64,000 bases of DNA from Alteromonas portus (GCF_005117025.1 NZ_SWCO01000007.1:372001-436000), one strand, 5' to 3'. Numbered from the stretch's first letter, positions 7,900-18,041 are shown. The notes: generated by a model from the letters alone, not told the origin. A program made the numbers and translations.

Positions 7900-9399
7900 A
7901 TGCTAGATACTCAATTAACGTCAAGTTTATCATACAAACTATTTCGGGCCGATCAGGTTAGAGAAAATGAGGGGCAAGCCGCCGCTGACTCTGGTTGTGA
8001 TTTGTTTACGTTGATGCAACGAGCCGGTGATGTGGTGTTCAAACAATGTTTAGAGCTAATGCCAAATTCAGATGTTTATTTAGTATTAGTGGGCCAAGGT
8101 AATAATGCGGGCGATGGCTACATAGCGGCAATCAATGCAAAACTTGCGGGTAAGCAAGTACATTTATGCGCGGTAGAGCCTGAACGTACCCTCGAGGGTG
8201 ATGCAGGCAAAGCTCAGCAGCGTTGGCTTGATGCCGGAGGAAGTATCAATGGCTTTGACGCTGCACTACTTGAGAAGTCTGACGTAGTAATTGATGCACT
8301 TCTTGGTACAGGTATTAATAGCTATATTCGTAACGAGTTTGCCGATGTAATCGATGCGGTAAATGCGTCATCAACACCTGTAGTAAGTGTCGATGTTCCT
8401 TCTGGTCTTGATGCTAACACTGGGCAGAGCTTAGGCCGCTGTGTGCAGGCCGATATTACAGTGACATTTGTCGGTATAAAGCCTGGGCTTGTAACTGGCG
8501 CGGGTAAACAGTCTTGCGGTAAGTTAGTTTATGCAGATTTAGGTATTGGTAAAGCCTTTCAAGCGCTGGCCAAAGCCAGTGCGACCATGCTGAATATTGA
8601 CCATTTTAAAGGGATGGGGCCACGGGAGATTAACAGTCATAAAGGGACGTATGGACGACTGCTGTGCATTGGTGGAAACCGCGGAACGGCAGGCGCTATT
8701 CGCCTAGCCAGTGAAGCCGCACTACGAAGTGGTGCGGGAATGGTACGCGTATATACCCATGAATCTTCAGTCGTTCAGGTCAGTGCAGGTAGACCCGAAC
8801 TCATGGTCACCGACTTCAACTTAGAAGATGCACTAGCGTGGGCGACCTGTGTGGTCATTGGACCGGGTCTTGGGCAAGACGAATGGGCAGAAAGCACATT
8901 TGAAACCACCATGAAACACTGTCAAAGCCAGAATAAGCCTGTGGTGATTGACGCTGATGCGCTAAATCTATTGTGTAAGCAATCAACCGCTTACACGTTG
9001 TCGGACAGTATTTTAACCCCTCACGCAGGTGAGGCCGCGCGTTTACTTGGTGTTTCTATTGATGATGTAGAAAGTGATCGTTTTAACTACGCAAGACAGT
9101 GCTCACAGCGATACCACGCAGTCTGTGTACTAAAAGGAGCGGGCACGCTTATCGACAATGAAAAGAAAACCTGGGTTTGCCGTCACGGTAATCCTGGAAT
9201 GGCTACCGCTGGAAGCGGTGATGTGCTGAGCGGAATTTTAGGTGCACTGCTGGCGCAAGGTGTAGAAACGGATATCGCGGCAAAATATGGTGTAGTGCTT
9301 CATGCTAAGGCAGGTGATGATATTGCCCAACTATATGGTCAACGTGGTATGATAGCGAGTGATTTGTTCGACGCAGTACGTGCGCTTATCAACCACTAA
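7900..9399 (+). CDS. nnr: Bifunctional NAD(P)H-hydrate epimerase/dehydratase Nnr
   Basis: 499-residue fusion that repairs damaged NAD(P)H hydrates. The N-terminal YjeF_N epimerase domain (to about residue 215) shows VGQGNNAGDGYIAA and SVDVPSGLDANTG; the C-terminal ADP/ATP-dependent dehydratase domain (about 225-495) shows GNRGTAGAIRLA, VIGPGLGQD, VIDADALN, LTPHAGE and GNPGMATAGSGDVLSGILGA with the catalytic Asp. ATG at 7900 is used; a TTG at 7894 abuts the queG start. No clear ribosome site is visible. First gene of the nnr-tsaE-amiB-mutL-miaA-hfq-hflXKC series. Confidence 0.94.
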   Translation: MLDTQLTSSLSYKLFRADQVRENEGQAAADSGCDLFTLMQRAGDVVFKQCLELMPNSDVYLVLVGQGNNAGDGYIAAINAKLAGKQVHLCAVEPERTLEGDAGKAQQRWLDAGGSINGFDAALLEKSDVVIDALLGTGINSYIRNEFADVIDAVNASSTPVVSVDVPSGLDANTGQSLGRCVQADITVTFVGIKPGLVTGAGKQSCGKLVYADLGIGKAFQALAKASATMLNIDHFKGMGPREINSHKGTYGRLLCIGGNRGTAGAIRLASEAALRSGAGMVRVYTHESSVVQVSAGRPELMVTDFNLEDALAWATCVVIGPGLGQDEWAESTFETTMKHCQSQNKPVVIDADALNLLCKQSTAYTLSDSILTPHAGEAARLLGVSIDDVESDRFNYARQCSQRYHAVCVLKGAGTLIDNEKKTWVCRHGNPGMATAGSGDVLSGILGALLAQGVETDIAAKYGVVLHAKAGDDIAQLYGQRGMIASDLFDAVRALINH

Positions 9400-9468
9400 A
9401 TAGGTTGGTTTTGTCTTAAACGGGCAGGCATCTACTGTGTTTCTTAGTATTACTGTGGAATATTGTTG

Positions 9469-9951
9469 ATGTCTTACCCGCACACCTCTTTTTTTGCTAA
9501 TGAAGTAGATGATACCGCGCAGCTTGCCAAAGACTTAGCGCAAGCTGTTTCAAGTCAACTCCCCACCGATGCTGTTATTTATTTAAACGGCGATTTAGGT
9601 GCAGGGAAAACGACGTTTAGCCGTTATTTCATTCAATCACTAGGTCATTCAGGTAGCGTTAAAAGTCCAACCTATACATTGGTTGAACCTTATGAGCTGG
9701 ACGACGTCAATATTTATCACTTTGACCTTTACCGCCTAGCCGACCCAGAAGAGTTAGAGTTCATGGGAATTCGCGATTATTTTGGCTCGGGTGCCATTGC
9801 GCTTGTTGAATGGTCGGAAAAAGGGGGCGAATACTTGGCATCCCCGGACTTAGTGATTAGTATAAATATTATGCCATCGGGTAGGCAGTTTACTCTGGAA
9901 GCAAAAAGTGCCCACGGTGCGAAACTGCTTCAACAATGCAAGCGCGTTTAG
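9469..9951 (+). CDS. tsaE: tRNA threonylcarbamoyladenosine biosynthesis ATPase TsaE
   Basis: 160-residue P-loop ATPase that works with TsaB and TsaD to transfer threonylcarbamoyl to A37 of ANN-decoding tRNAs. Walker A is LNGDLGAGKTTFSRYF, followed by SPTYTLVEPYE and the family HFDLYRLADPEELEFMGIRDYF; VEWSEKG is the conserved tail motif. E. coli TsaE is 153 residues. The ATG at 9469 is preferred over two TTG codons just before it; GGAA lies upstream. Positioned between nnr and amiB, as in E. coli. Confidence 0.95.
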   Translation: MSYPHTSFFANEVDDTAQLAKDLAQAVSSQLPTDAVIYLNGDLGAGKTTFSRYFIQSLGHSGSVKSPTYTLVEPYELDDVNIYHFDLYRLADPEELEFMGIRDYFGSGAIALVEWSEKGGEYLASPDLVISINIMPSGRQFTLEAKSAHGAKLLQQCKRV

Positions 9952-10036
9952 CGCTAGTGCAAAATGAAAGAAGAATTAAATATATAGTTGCCCCGGAGTT
10001 AACGAGGGCAGCATAACAATAACACAAAGGCTAATT

Positions 10037-11386
10037 ATGGTGCGCAGTGTAGTTTCGATATTATTATTGTGTTTCGTGGTGCAGTTCGCATACGGCGCGC
10101 AAAATAACATCGACGGGGTGAGAATATGGCCGTCGCCAGACAATACCCGTGTTGTTTTCGATATGAAAGCAGCGCCAGAGTTCACCTACTTTACGCTTAA
10201 AAATCCGCTTCGGCTTGTCATCGATTTTAATAATACCAGTGACGCTGCCAAGCTTTCTGGCATAGAAAACAGCGGTGACTTAATTAAGAAGCTCCGTTAT
10301 TCCACACCAAAGAACAAATCATCTGCTAGAGTTGTCGTTGAACTTAATCGGAATACAAAGCCTTCGTTGTTCGCTGTAACCCCCGATGGTGCTTACGGGC
10401 ACAGGTTAGTTGTCGATTTACCCGATACCGCACCTAAACCGTCTAAAACGCTAGCAGCGTCGTCATCAACTGGTTCAGTGGTAATTGATGATTCTACCAG
10501 CGCCCGCGACCGAGACATTATCGTTGCTATTGATGCAGGGCATGGTGGACATGACCCAGGTTCAATTGGCCCGGCGGGAACTTACGAAAAGCACATCACG
10601 CTAAGCATCGCGAAAAAGCTGGAAGACATGATAAATCGGGAGCGAGGCATGCGCGCCATTATGACCCGAGGCGATGACTATTATGTTTCTCCCAATCGAC
10701 GTCCTGAAATAGCCCGCGAGAAGAAAGCCGATTTGCTTATTTCCATTCACGCCGATGCATTTAGCCAGCCTCAGCCTCGAGGCGGTTCGGTATGGGTGTT
10801 GTCCATGCGAAGAGCCGATACCGAACTAGGTCGATGGCTAGAAAAATCAGAACGCCACTCTGAATTACTCGGTGGTGCAGCTGAAGTAATTAACGATAAA
10901 TCGAGTGAACGATATCTTACTGAAACCATACTGGGTTTATCGATGGATCACAGTATGGCGACAAGCCACGATTTAGGTAACAAAGTGGTTGAAGAGTTAA
11001 AGCAGGTGACCAGCCTGCATAAACGAAAACCACAGGCTGCCAGTTTTGCCGTTTTGACCGCGCCAGACATCCCTTCTATTTTGGTCGAAGTCGGTTTTAT
11101 TTCTAATCCGCAAGAAGAGAAGAACCTGAACTGGTCTAAATATCGCGAACGCTTAGCTAATGCCATGTTTAATGCGACTAAGCGTTACTTCAAGCAAGTT
11201 CCTCCTGATGGTACACTGTGGGCACAAGAAAGGGCGAATAACCGAACGCACAAAGTAAGAAGCGGTGAGTCGCTTTCGTTATTAGCGCAGCGTTACAATG
11301 TTAAAGTAAGCAGCATTAAAGCCGCTAACGATCTTTCAAGCGATGTTGTACGCGTAGGGCAGGTACTCAATATTCCGAGAACATAA
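10037..11386 (+). CDS. amiB: N-acetylmuramoyl-L-alanine amidase AmiB with LysM domain
   Basis: 449-residue periplasmic zinc amidase that cleaves the septal peptidoglycan stem peptide during daughter cell separation. Signal peptide residues 1-20 (VSILLLCFVVQFAYGA), AMIN domain about 25-135 (IRIWPSP-like GVRIWPSPDNTRVVFD), Amidase_3 domain about 160-390 with zinc ligands in AIDAGHGGHDPG, TYEKH, SIHADAF and the catalytic Glu in ILVEVGFISNPQEE, then one C-terminal LysM (HKVRSGESLSLLAQRYNVKV) for glycan binding. The insertion after SIHADAF is the autoinhibitory helix region typical of AmiB. Start ATG at 10037 with AAAGG. Between tsaE and mutL as in E. coli. Confidence 0.95.
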   Translation: MVRSVVSILLLCFVVQFAYGAQNNIDGVRIWPSPDNTRVVFDMKAAPEFTYFTLKNPLRLVIDFNNTSDAAKLSGIENSGDLIKKLRYSTPKNKSSARVVVELNRNTKPSLFAVTPDGAYGHRLVVDLPDTAPKPSKTLAASSSTGSVVIDDSTSARDRDIIVAIDAGHGGHDPGSIGPAGTYEKHITLSIAKKLEDMINRERGMRAIMTRGDDYYVSPNRRPEIAREKKADLLISIHADAFSQPQPRGGSVWVLSMRRADTELGRWLEKSERHSELLGGAAEVINDKSSERYLTETILGLSMDHSMATSHDLGNKVVEELKQVTSLHKRKPQAASFAVLTAPDIPSILVEVGFISNPQEEKNLNWSKYRERLANAMFNATKRYFKQVPPDGTLWAQERANNRTHKVRSGESLSLLAQRYNVKVSSIKAANDLSSDVVRVGQVLNIPRT

Positions 11387-11480
11387 ACGCAGGTTTTGTT
11401 TCATCGGCTTTTTCAGCGCTCATTGTACTTACATGTGGTATCGCCACGAATTCATACAGTTAATATCATAGGGTAGCCCT

Positions 11481-13340
11481 TTGCCTATACAGCTTTTATC
11501 CCCCCAACTTGCTAACCAGATTGCCGCTGGTGAAGTGGTCGAGCGTCCCGCTTCTGTGGTTAAAGAATTACTCGAAAACAGCCTGGATGCCGGGGCCACC
11601 AAAATAGAAATCGATATTGAGAAAGGTGGTCATAAGCGCATTCGAATAAAAGACAATGGATCTGGTATTGTCAAAAGTGAACTACAGTTGGCGTTGAGTC
11701 GCCATGCGACCAGCAAGATCACCACGCTTGACGACTTAGAGCAAATTCTATCTCTTGGCTTTCGGGGCGAAGCGCTGGCCAGTATTAGCTCGGTAAGTCG
11801 ATTAACATTGACCTCGCGTACAGAATCTCAAGGCGAGGCGTGGCAGGCTTATTGTGAGGGCAGGGAAATGGCAGTAAACATCCAGCCAGCGGCCCACCCT
11901 GTTGGCACCACAATTGATGTAGCAGATCTGTTTTATAACACGCCAGCAAGACGTAAGTTTTTACGGACCGAGAAAACCGAATTTCAGCATATTGAAGAAG
12001 TTATAAAACGCATAGCACTAAGCTACCCCAAGGTGTCATTTGTTTTAAAACACAATGATAAAATTGCAAAGCGCTTTATCGCCGACAAAGCAGGCAGCTT
12101 AGCCACACGAATTGGCGCTGTGGTTGGCCAAAAGTTTGTTCAAAACGCCGTACATATTAGTACCGAGTATGAAGGTCTTCACATTGATGCCTGGCTAGGT
12201 AATGAGGCCATGCTTCGCAGCAGCAATGATTGTCAGTTCAGTTTTGTTAACGGCAGAGGTATGCGAGACAAACTCATTATGCACGCTATTCGTCAAGCCT
12301 ATGAAAGTGTGTGGGGAGTTATTGAGCAGCCAAGCTTTGTGGTGTACTTAACCGTTAACCCTAAAGATGTAGATGTAAATGTTCATCCCGCCAAGCATGA
12401 AGTGAGATTTCAGCAAGGCAGGTTGGTACACGACTTCATCTGTAAAACGGTGAGTGATGCGCTGCATGCCATGACCGACGAAAAGCCGTTACCAGGGGGG
12501 GACGCAAACCGTCCTACCGGCTCAGACTTTATGTCTTCACAGGTAGAGCACGATTACATTAGGCCTTTACAGAATCAAACGTCGGATAACGCACAGGCGT
12601 TCAACGAATCTTCTTGGTACTCAACGAGTGGCATTTCTCAAGGCGGATCACAGTCTTTTGGGCAAAATGCCGGAACTCCAAGAGCGACATCGGTGGGGAG
12701 TGTAGCTGGAGGTCGAAGTGGCGGAGCAGCGCAGTTCCGCAGTCGAGGGCCGAGCGCGGCGTACCAGTCAAATTATAATGCTTTGATGACGCCAAATAGT
12801 GACATGAGCGGCATTGATACAGAAACTCACCCTCTTGTTGAACACCTTAATCTTTCATCTTTGTGTAGAATTTACCCAAAATCTGAAGAAATTTACCTTC
12901 TTTGTGCAACTAAAGTTGCAAGTATTTGGTTAAGCGAACTATTTTTAAAAGCGCAGCATGGACAACCGCTGTTGATGCCTGTGGCGGTTACCCTAGAAAA
13001 CGTAGACGATGAGCTTGTCGAGTTATTAAACGCATCGCATTTTGAAGTGAATAAGGTGGCAGGTAAATATCGACTGCAACAAGTACCAGCAGGAACAAGG
13101 CATTTGCCGTGGCTTAAATGGTTCGAATTCTTCTTGTCTATTAAAGGCATTGGGAATGAAAACTCGCTTGAAACTGCGATGACAAAACTCGTTTTGCCCA
13201 AGCAAGTCTTAGATGACGACGTATCAAATAACCTTTGGTACTGGTTGGATCAGCAAAGCGAAGCGAAACAATGGGAAATTATTGAGCAATTTGGTAAAGT
13301 GCGCCCCTTAAATTTAGTGCTAGATGTATGGGGAGAATAA
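11481..13340 (+). CDS. mutL: DNA mismatch repair protein MutL
   Basis: 619-residue GHKL ATPase that links MutS mismatch recognition to MutH and UvrD. The N-terminal ATPase domain (to about 330) has [33 protein letters not shown] and [10 protein letters not shown]; a Ser/Gly/Gln-rich linker (about 335-435) joins the C-terminal dimerisation domain. The endonuclease motif DQHA(X)2E(X)4E is absent, as expected in a MutH-dependent organism. The start is TTG at 11481, fixed by the near-invariant [19 protein letters not shown]-terminus. A run of seven G lies at the linker start near 12496. Its stop is one base before the miaA GTG. Confidence 0.96.
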   Translation: MPIQLLSPQLANQIAAGEVVERPASVVKELLENSLDAGATKIEIDIEKGGHKRIRIKDNGSGIVKSELQLALSRHATSKITTLDDLEQILSLGFRGEALASISSVSRLTLTSRTESQGEAWQAYCEGREMAVNIQPAAHPVGTTIDVADLFYNTPARRKFLRTEKTEFQHIEEVIKRIALSYPKVSFVLKHNDKIAKRFIADKAGSLATRIGAVVGQKFVQNAVHISTEYEGLHIDAWLGNEAMLRSSNDCQFSFVNGRGMRDKLIMHAIRQAYESVWGVIEQPSFVVYLTVNPKDVDVNVHPAKHEVRFQQGRLVHDFICKTVSDALHAMTDEKPLPGGDANRPTGSDFMSSQVEHDYIRPLQNQTSDNAQAFNESSWYSTSGISQGGSQSFGQNAGTPRATSVGSVAGGRSGGAAQFRSRGPSAAYQSNYNALMTPNSDMSGIDTETHPLVEHLNLSSLCRIYPKSEEIYLLCATKVASIWLSELFLKAQHGQPLLMPVAVTLENVDDELVELLNASHFEVNKVAGKYRLQQVPAGTRHLPWLKWFEFFLSIKGIGNENSLETAMTKLVLPKQVLDDDVSNNLWYWLDQQSEAKQWEIIEQFGKVRPLNLVLDVWGE

Positions 13341-13341
13341 A

Positions 13342-14277
13342 GTGTCCAATGGCATAAATTCTGCATTGCCTGTAATTGCAATTATGGGACCCACAGCATC
13401 GGGTAAAACCGGTCTGGCGCTAGATATAGCGGCTAAGGTTGACAGTGAAGTAATTAGTGTCGATTCGGCCCTTGTATATAAAGGCATGGACATCGGCACT
13501 GCAAAACCTTCGCAGGACGAGCAAGCAGGTGTAGTGCATCACCTAATTGATATTATCGACCCTGCTGAAAGTTATTCGGTGTCGCAATTTGTAAACGATA
13601 CCAATGCGCTGATTGGCGATATTTTATCACGGGGCAAAGTGCCAATTTTGGCTGGCGGTACAATGATGTACTTTAATGCCTTGATAAATGGAATTTCGCC
13701 ACTACCTAAGTCAGATGAAAAGATTCGGGACGAAATAACACAGCAGGCACAGCGCTTGGGCTGGTCCAAGCTACACGACGAACTACGACGTGTAGACCCA
13801 GTTAGTGGTGAGAGAATTCACCCTAATGACCCTCAGCGAATAACCCGTGCACTGGAAGTGTATAGAAGTACCGGCAAGACGTTGACACATTGGCAACAGC
13901 AAGAGGGTGAAAAGTGCCCTTATAACATTGCACAATTTGCCATAGCGCCCGCAGACAGGGCAATGTTGCACGAACGTATCGCGACGCGCTTCGACATAAT
14001 GTTGGAACAAGGTTTCGAGAAAGAAGTATTAAAACTCTACGAGCGCAGTGATCTTCATGAAGATTTACCTTCTATACGTTCTGTAGGGTACAGACAAATG
14101 TGGCAGTACCTAGACGGCCAGTTGAGTTATGCAGAAATGCGTGAAAGAGGCATTATCGCTACAAGACAACTAGCTAAACGCCAGCTCACGTGGTTACGGG
14201 GTTGGGAAGAGGTTACATGGCTAGACACATTTGCTAACGATAATTTGACTAAAATTACAGCAAAAGTCACACTTTAA
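13342..14277 (+). CDS. miaA: tRNA dimethylallyltransferase MiaA
   Basis: 311-residue enzyme that puts a dimethylallyl group on A37 of UNN-decoding tRNAs (i6A). Seen: Walker [14 protein letters not shown], the substrate motif [38 protein letters not shown] and the tRNA-binding [11 protein letters not shown] and [18 protein letters not shown] at 13342 is chosen because GGGGAG (inside the end of mutL) stands at the right distance; an in-frame ATG at 13324 would overlap mutL without a ribosome site. hfq follows after 78 bases, as in E. coli. Confidence 0.96.
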   Translation: MSNGINSALPVIAIMGPTASGKTGLALDIAAKVDSEVISVDSALVYKGMDIGTAKPSQDEQAGVVHHLIDIIDPAESYSVSQFVNDTNALIGDILSRGKVPILAGGTMMYFNALINGISPLPKSDEKIRDEITQQAQRLGWSKLHDELRRVDPVSGERIHPNDPQRITRALEVYRSTGKTLTHWQQQEGEKCPYNIAQFAIAPADRAMLHERIATRFDIMLEQGFEKEVLKLYERSDLHEDLPSIRSVGYRQMWQYLDGQLSYAEMRERGIIATRQLAKRQLTWLRGWEEVTWLDTFANDNLTKITAKVTL

Positions 14278-14308
14278 ATGTTTGAGTGTGGTATACATTA
14301 GACGTGCA

Positions 14309-14330
14309 GTGATAGTGAAATTTCTATCAC
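14309..14330 (+). promoter_or_regulatory. Inverted repeat in the hfq leader
   Basis: Perfect arms GTGATAG and CTATCAC separated by eight bases (TGAAATTT), ending 25 bases before the hfq ATG. It could fold in the mRNA close to the ribosome site or serve as an operator. Hfq controls its own translation in E. coli, which makes an RNA role attractive but unproven. Confidence 0.45.
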
Positions 14331-14355
14331 GAATAATAAAAACTAAGGATATCAA

Positions 14356-14604
14356 ATGGCTAAAGGGCAATCATTACAAGACCCATTCTTGAACGCTTTG
14401 CGTAAGGAACGTATTCCAGTATCAATTTATCTGGTAAATGGCATTAAACTTCAGGGACAGGTTGAGTCATTCGACCAGTTCGTTATTTTACTGAAGAACA
14501 CAGTAAGCCAAATGGTGTATAAGCACGCGATTTCTACTGTTGTTCCAGCACGCGCTATTACTATGCCTAGCGCAGGAGATTCTGAAAATACTAAAGGTGA
14601 ATAA
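14356..14604 (+). CDS. hfq: RNA chaperone Hfq
   Basis: 82-residue hexameric Sm-like protein that pairs small RNAs with mRNAs. Sm1 ([21 protein letters not shown], quoted in part as [19 protein letters not shown]) and Sm2 ([20 protein letters not shown]) are nearly identical to E. coli Hfq, including Gln8, Phe42-type and YKHA residues. The C-terminal tail is short (about 15 residues beyond the core against about 35 in E. coli), as in many marine gammaproteobacteria. ATG with AAGGAT upstream. An inverted repeat lies in its leader. hflX follows after 17 bases. Confidence 0.98.
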   Translation: MAKGQSLQDPFLNALRKERIPVSIYLVNGIKLQGQVESFDQFVILLKNTVSQMVYKHAISTVVPARAITMPSAGDSENTKGE

Positions 14605-14621
14605 ATTAAAAGGTAACGCGC

Positions 14622-15911
14622 TTGTTTGACCGTTATGAAGCCGGTGAACAGGCTGTACTTGTTCATGTTAATTTTTCCGACGAGAACAGCAAAGAAGACT
14701 TAAGTGAGCTTGAATTGCTTGTGTCTTCTGCGGGTGTGAACGCGGTAGAGGTCATTACGACGTCACGCAGCGCGCCTCATGCTAAGTTTTTTGTCGGTTC
14801 AGGTAAGGCAGAGGAAATAGCAGCAGCAGTAAAGGCACATGATGCCAATGTTGTTATTTTCAACCACGCGCTTTCTCCTTCTCAGGAGCGTAATTTAGAA
14901 GCGGTGTGTAAATGCCGGGTGTTAGATAGAACTGGGCTGATCCTCGATATTTTTGCGCAACGCGCAAGAACCCATGAGGGTAAGCTCCAGGTCGAACTGG
15001 CTCAGTTGAGACATATCTCAACGCGTCTTATCAGAGGATGGACTCACCTAGAGCGTCAAAAAGGTGGTATTGGTCTTCGCGGTCCGGGTGAGACACAGCT
15101 AGAAACTGACCGTCGATTACTTCGTGGTCGTATTAAAGCCATTCTTCGTCGCTTGGAAAAAGTGCAAAAGCAGCGTGAGCAGGGTCGCCGCTCGCGCAAA
15201 CGCGCTGAAATTCCAACGGTATCCTTAGTTGGCTATACAAATGCGGGCAAATCGACGCTATTTAACACCATTACCGACTCTCACGTTTATGCTGCGGACC
15301 AATTGTTCGCAACACTAGACCCAACGTTACGTAAAATCGAGTTAAAAGATGTTGGCCCCGCAATTTTGGCCGACACGGTTGGTTTTATTCGTCATCTACC
15401 CCACGACTTAGTTGCTGCATTTAAAGCGACACTTCAAGAGACACAAGAAGCCGATTTGCTGCTTCATGTGGTCGATATTGCCGATGCGAAATATCGTGAA
15501 ACCATGGATGAGGTAAACGACGTTCTTGAAGAAATTGAAGCAGGGGACATTCAACAATTACTAATCTGTAATAAGATTGATAAACTAGACGACGTTCAAC
15601 CGCGTATAGAAAGAAACGATGAAGGCGTGCCTGTTCGAGTGTGGTTGTCTGCACAAACAGGCGAAGGAACGGAATTATTAAGCCAAGCTTTGACCGAATG
15701 TTTAGGTAAAAGCATGGTGAATTACACATTGAAAATTCCGCCTGCTCAAAGTCGATTGCGCGGCGTGTTGTACGAGCTAAACTGTATTTCAAGCGAAGAA
15801 TACGACAGTCAGGGTGACTGGGTGGTTGATGTAAGAATGCCCGCCGCCGACTGGAACAGGCTTGAAAAACGTCTGGAAAACGGAATATCAGAGTATGTTG
15901 TGCGACATTAA
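14622..15911 (+). CDS. hflX: Ribosome-associated GTPase HflX
   Basis: 429-residue GTPase that splits stalled ribosomes under stress. HflX N-terminal domain (to about 195) with FDRYEAGEQAVLVHV, HALSPSQERNLE, DRTGLILDIFAQRARTHEGK and GIGLRGPGETQLETDRR; G domain with G1 GYTNAGKST, G3 DTVGF and G4 NKID; C-terminal domain ends EYVVRH. TTG at 14622 is the start, fixed by the conserved N-terminus and by AAAAGG eight bases upstream. Cotranscription with hfq is likely (17-base gap). Confidence 0.96.
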   Translation: MFDRYEAGEQAVLVHVNFSDENSKEDLSELELLVSSAGVNAVEVITTSRSAPHAKFFVGSGKAEEIAAAVKAHDANVVIFNHALSPSQERNLEAVCKCRVLDRTGLILDIFAQRARTHEGKLQVELAQLRHISTRLIRGWTHLERQKGGIGLRGPGETQLETDRRLLRGRIKAILRRLEKVQKQREQGRRSRKRAEIPTVSLVGYTNAGKSTLFNTITDSHVYAADQLFATLDPTLRKIELKDVGPAILADTVGFIRHLPHDLVAAFKATLQETQEADLLLHVVDIADAKYRETMDEVNDVLEEIEAGDIQQLLICNKIDKLDDVQPRIERNDEGVPVRVWLSAQTGEGTELLSQALTECLGKSMVNYTLKIPPAQSRLRGVLYELNCISSEEYDSQGDWVVDVRMPAADWNRLEKRLENGISEYVVRH

Positions 15912-15978
15912 TCAGTGCTAGCCACTGTATTGAGCATGCAAAATTCAAAAATATAACAGTAATCTATGGAGTATCAGC

Positions 15979-17130
15979 ATGGCTTGGAATGAGCCGGGTG
16001 GCAACAATAACGACCCGTGGAAGAATCGCGGTGGGAAAGAGCAAGGTCCCCCAGATTTGGACGATGTGTTTAAAAACTTATTTGGTAAGTTTGGAAAGTC
16101 AGGTGGCAACGGTGGCGGCTCAGGCAAAAGCCTAGGCGGTATCGGTGCTGGTATTCTTGTAGGTTTACTTGTCGTGATTTGGTTCATTAGTGGTTTTTAC
16201 ACCATTCGTGAAGCAGAGCGCGGTGTAGTCCTTCGTTTTGGCGAGTACCACGAACAAGTTGAGCCGGGCTTGCGCTGGGCGCCAACATTTATTGACTCGG
16301 TAATACCGGTTGATGTTCAGTCAATTCGCGATCAGTCGTCTTCAGGCTCGATGCTTACTGAAGACGAAAACGTGGTTAGCGTTCAAATGGAAATGCAATT
16401 TCGCGTTGTCGATCCATATCGTTGGACGTTTGCAGTTGAAAGCCCGGAGCAAAGCTTAAGCCAGTCGCTTGATAGTGCTATTCGCTATGTAGTTGGCCAT
16501 TCAAAAATGGATGACGTACTGACCGACGGCCGTGAAGTGACTCGTCAGCGTGTATGGGAAGAACTACAGGCCATCATAGAACCGTACAACATGGGTGTTT
16601 CTATCATTGATATGAACTTCCGTGATGCACGTCCGCCAGAGCAAGTTAAAGATGCATTCGATGATGCTATCGCCGCTCAGGAAGATGAACAACGTTTCAT
16701 TCGCGAAGCAGAAGCCTATGCGAGAGAAATTGAGCCTCGTGCACGTGGTCAAGTCAATCGTATGAATGAAGAAGCGCAAGCATACAAAGAACGTGTGACA
16801 TTAGAAGCACAGGGTGAGGTAGCACGTTTTGAAGAGCTGCTTCCTCAGTACGAGCGTGCTCCTCAAGTTACTCGCGAGCGTATTTATCTAGAGACTATGG
16901 AAGAAGTGTTGGGTAACACCAGCAAGATCATGGTTGATAGCAAAGGCGGTAACAACATGATGTATCTGCCTCTAGATAAGATTATGGAGCGTCAACAATC
17001 AACATCAAGCGACCGTTCACGCAACACGCTAGAAGGCCTACAAGCACCTGTAACTGATGCGTCTGGCAGAAGTCGTAATTCATCGCCAACGACTGGCCTA
17101 CGCGGTGACAGCTACAGAGAGGGGAGATAA
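15979..17130 (+). CDS. hflK: FtsH protease modulator HflK
   Basis: 383-residue inner-membrane SPFH protein that, with HflC, encloses FtsH and modulates its proteolysis. A Gly/Asn-rich cytoplasmic head (AWNEPGGNNNDPWKNRGG) precedes one membrane segment (about residues 53-75, GIGAGILVGLLVVIWFISGF), the SPFH/band 7 domain (REAERGVVLRFGEYHEQVEPG) and a long coiled coil (about 230-310). Five bases separate it from hflC. The usual hflXKC order is kept. Confidence 0.96.
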   Translation: MAWNEPGGNNNDPWKNRGGKEQGPPDLDDVFKNLFGKFGKSGGNGGGSGKSLGGIGAGILVGLLVVIWFISGFYTIREAERGVVLRFGEYHEQVEPGLRWAPTFIDSVIPVDVQSIRDQSSSGSMLTEDENVVSVQMEMQFRVVDPYRWTFAVESPEQSLSQSLDSAIRYVVGHSKMDDVLTDGREVTRQRVWEELQAIIEPYNMGVSIIDMNFRDARPPEQVKDAFDDAIAAQEDEQRFIREAEAYAREIEPRARGQVNRMNEEAQAYKERVTLEAQGEVARFEELLPQYERAPQVTRERIYLETMEEVLGNTSKIMVDSKGGNNMMYLPLDKIMERQQSTSSDRSRNTLEGLQAPVTDASGRSRNSSPTTGLRGDSYREGR

Positions 17131-17135
17131 GCATA

Positions 17136-18017
17136 ATGAAGAATATATTAATTGCAGCATTCGTTCTTCTTGTTTTGCTTGCATCAGGTTCTCTGTTTGC
17201 AGTTAAAGAAGGTGAACGTGCCATTGTTATTCAATTTGGTAAAGTTCAAAGAGACGATGCCACAGGTGAAACCAAGGTTTTCGAGCCAGGTCTTCACTTT
17301 AAATTACCGTTTATCGACTCGGTACGTGTACTTGATGCACGTATTCAAACGTTAGATGGTTCACCAGATCGATTTGTAACCAGCGAGAAAAAAGACCTTA
17401 TTGTTGATTCATACGTTAAGTGGCGCATTGAAGACTTTGCACGTTATTACCTTTCAACGGGTGGTAACAAGCTACAGGCTGAAGCGCTCCTTAAACAGAA
17501 AGTAAACAACGGATTGCGTTCTGAATTTGGTACCCGCACTATTGCGCAAATCGTGTCTGGTGAGCGTTCTGCACTTATGAACCAGGCAATGGAGCAAGCG
17601 TCTACGTCATCAGACGAGCTAGGTATTGAAATTGTTGATGTACGCGTTAAGCAAATCAACCTGCCTACAGAAGTAAGCAACTCGATCTTCCAGCGTATGC
17701 GCGCAGAGCGTGCGGCCGTTGCTCGTGAGCACCGTTCAGAAGGTCAGGAGCAAGCTGAAGTGATTAAAGCTAACATTGACGCGAAAGTGACAGTAATGCT
17801 TGCAGACGCAGAGCGTAATGCCCGCCAGTTACGTGGTGAAGGTGATGCGATTGCAGCTCAAATCTATGCTGACGCTTACTCTAAGAATGCTGATTTCTAT
17901 AGCTTCTTGCGCAGTATGGACGCCTACAAAAAGAGCTTCAATAGCAAACAAGACGTTATGGTTATTGCACCTGATAGTGACTTTTTTAAATATATGAATC
18001 AGTCTAAAGGTAACTAA
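17136..18017 (+). CDS. hflC: FtsH protease modulator HflC
   Basis: 293-residue partner of HflK. N-terminal membrane segment (ILIAAFVLLVLLASGSLFAV), SPFH domain (EGERAIVIQFGKV, EPGLHFKLPFIDSVRVLDAR) and coiled coil (AERAAVAREHRSEGQEQAEV) ending in FKYMNQSK. ATG preceded by GGGGAG in the end of hflK. Last gene before a strong terminator, so it closes the cluster. Length agrees with E. coli HflC (334) minus part of the coil. Confidence 0.96.
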   Translation: MKNILIAAFVLLVLLASGSLFAVKEGERAIVIQFGKVQRDDATGETKVFEPGLHFKLPFIDSVRVLDARIQTLDGSPDRFVTSEKKDLIVDSYVKWRIEDFARYYLSTGGNKLQAEALLKQKVNNGLRSEFGTRTIAQIVSGERSALMNQAMEQASTSSDELGIEIVDVRVKQINLPTEVSNSIFQRMRAERAAVAREHRSEGQEQAEVIKANIDAKVTVMLADAERNARQLRGEGDAIAAQIYADAYSKNADFYSFLRSMDAYKKSFNSKQDVMVIAPDSDFFKYMNQSKGN

Positions 18018-18041
18018 AAGCCGACGCTTAGTTTGAATAAG

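Noticed and set aside
15421..15948. Long antisense frame (175 residues) across hflX
   Set aside because: Fully antisense to a certain gene and has a Cys/Arg-rich, non-conserved sequence; a shadow of hflX codon use.
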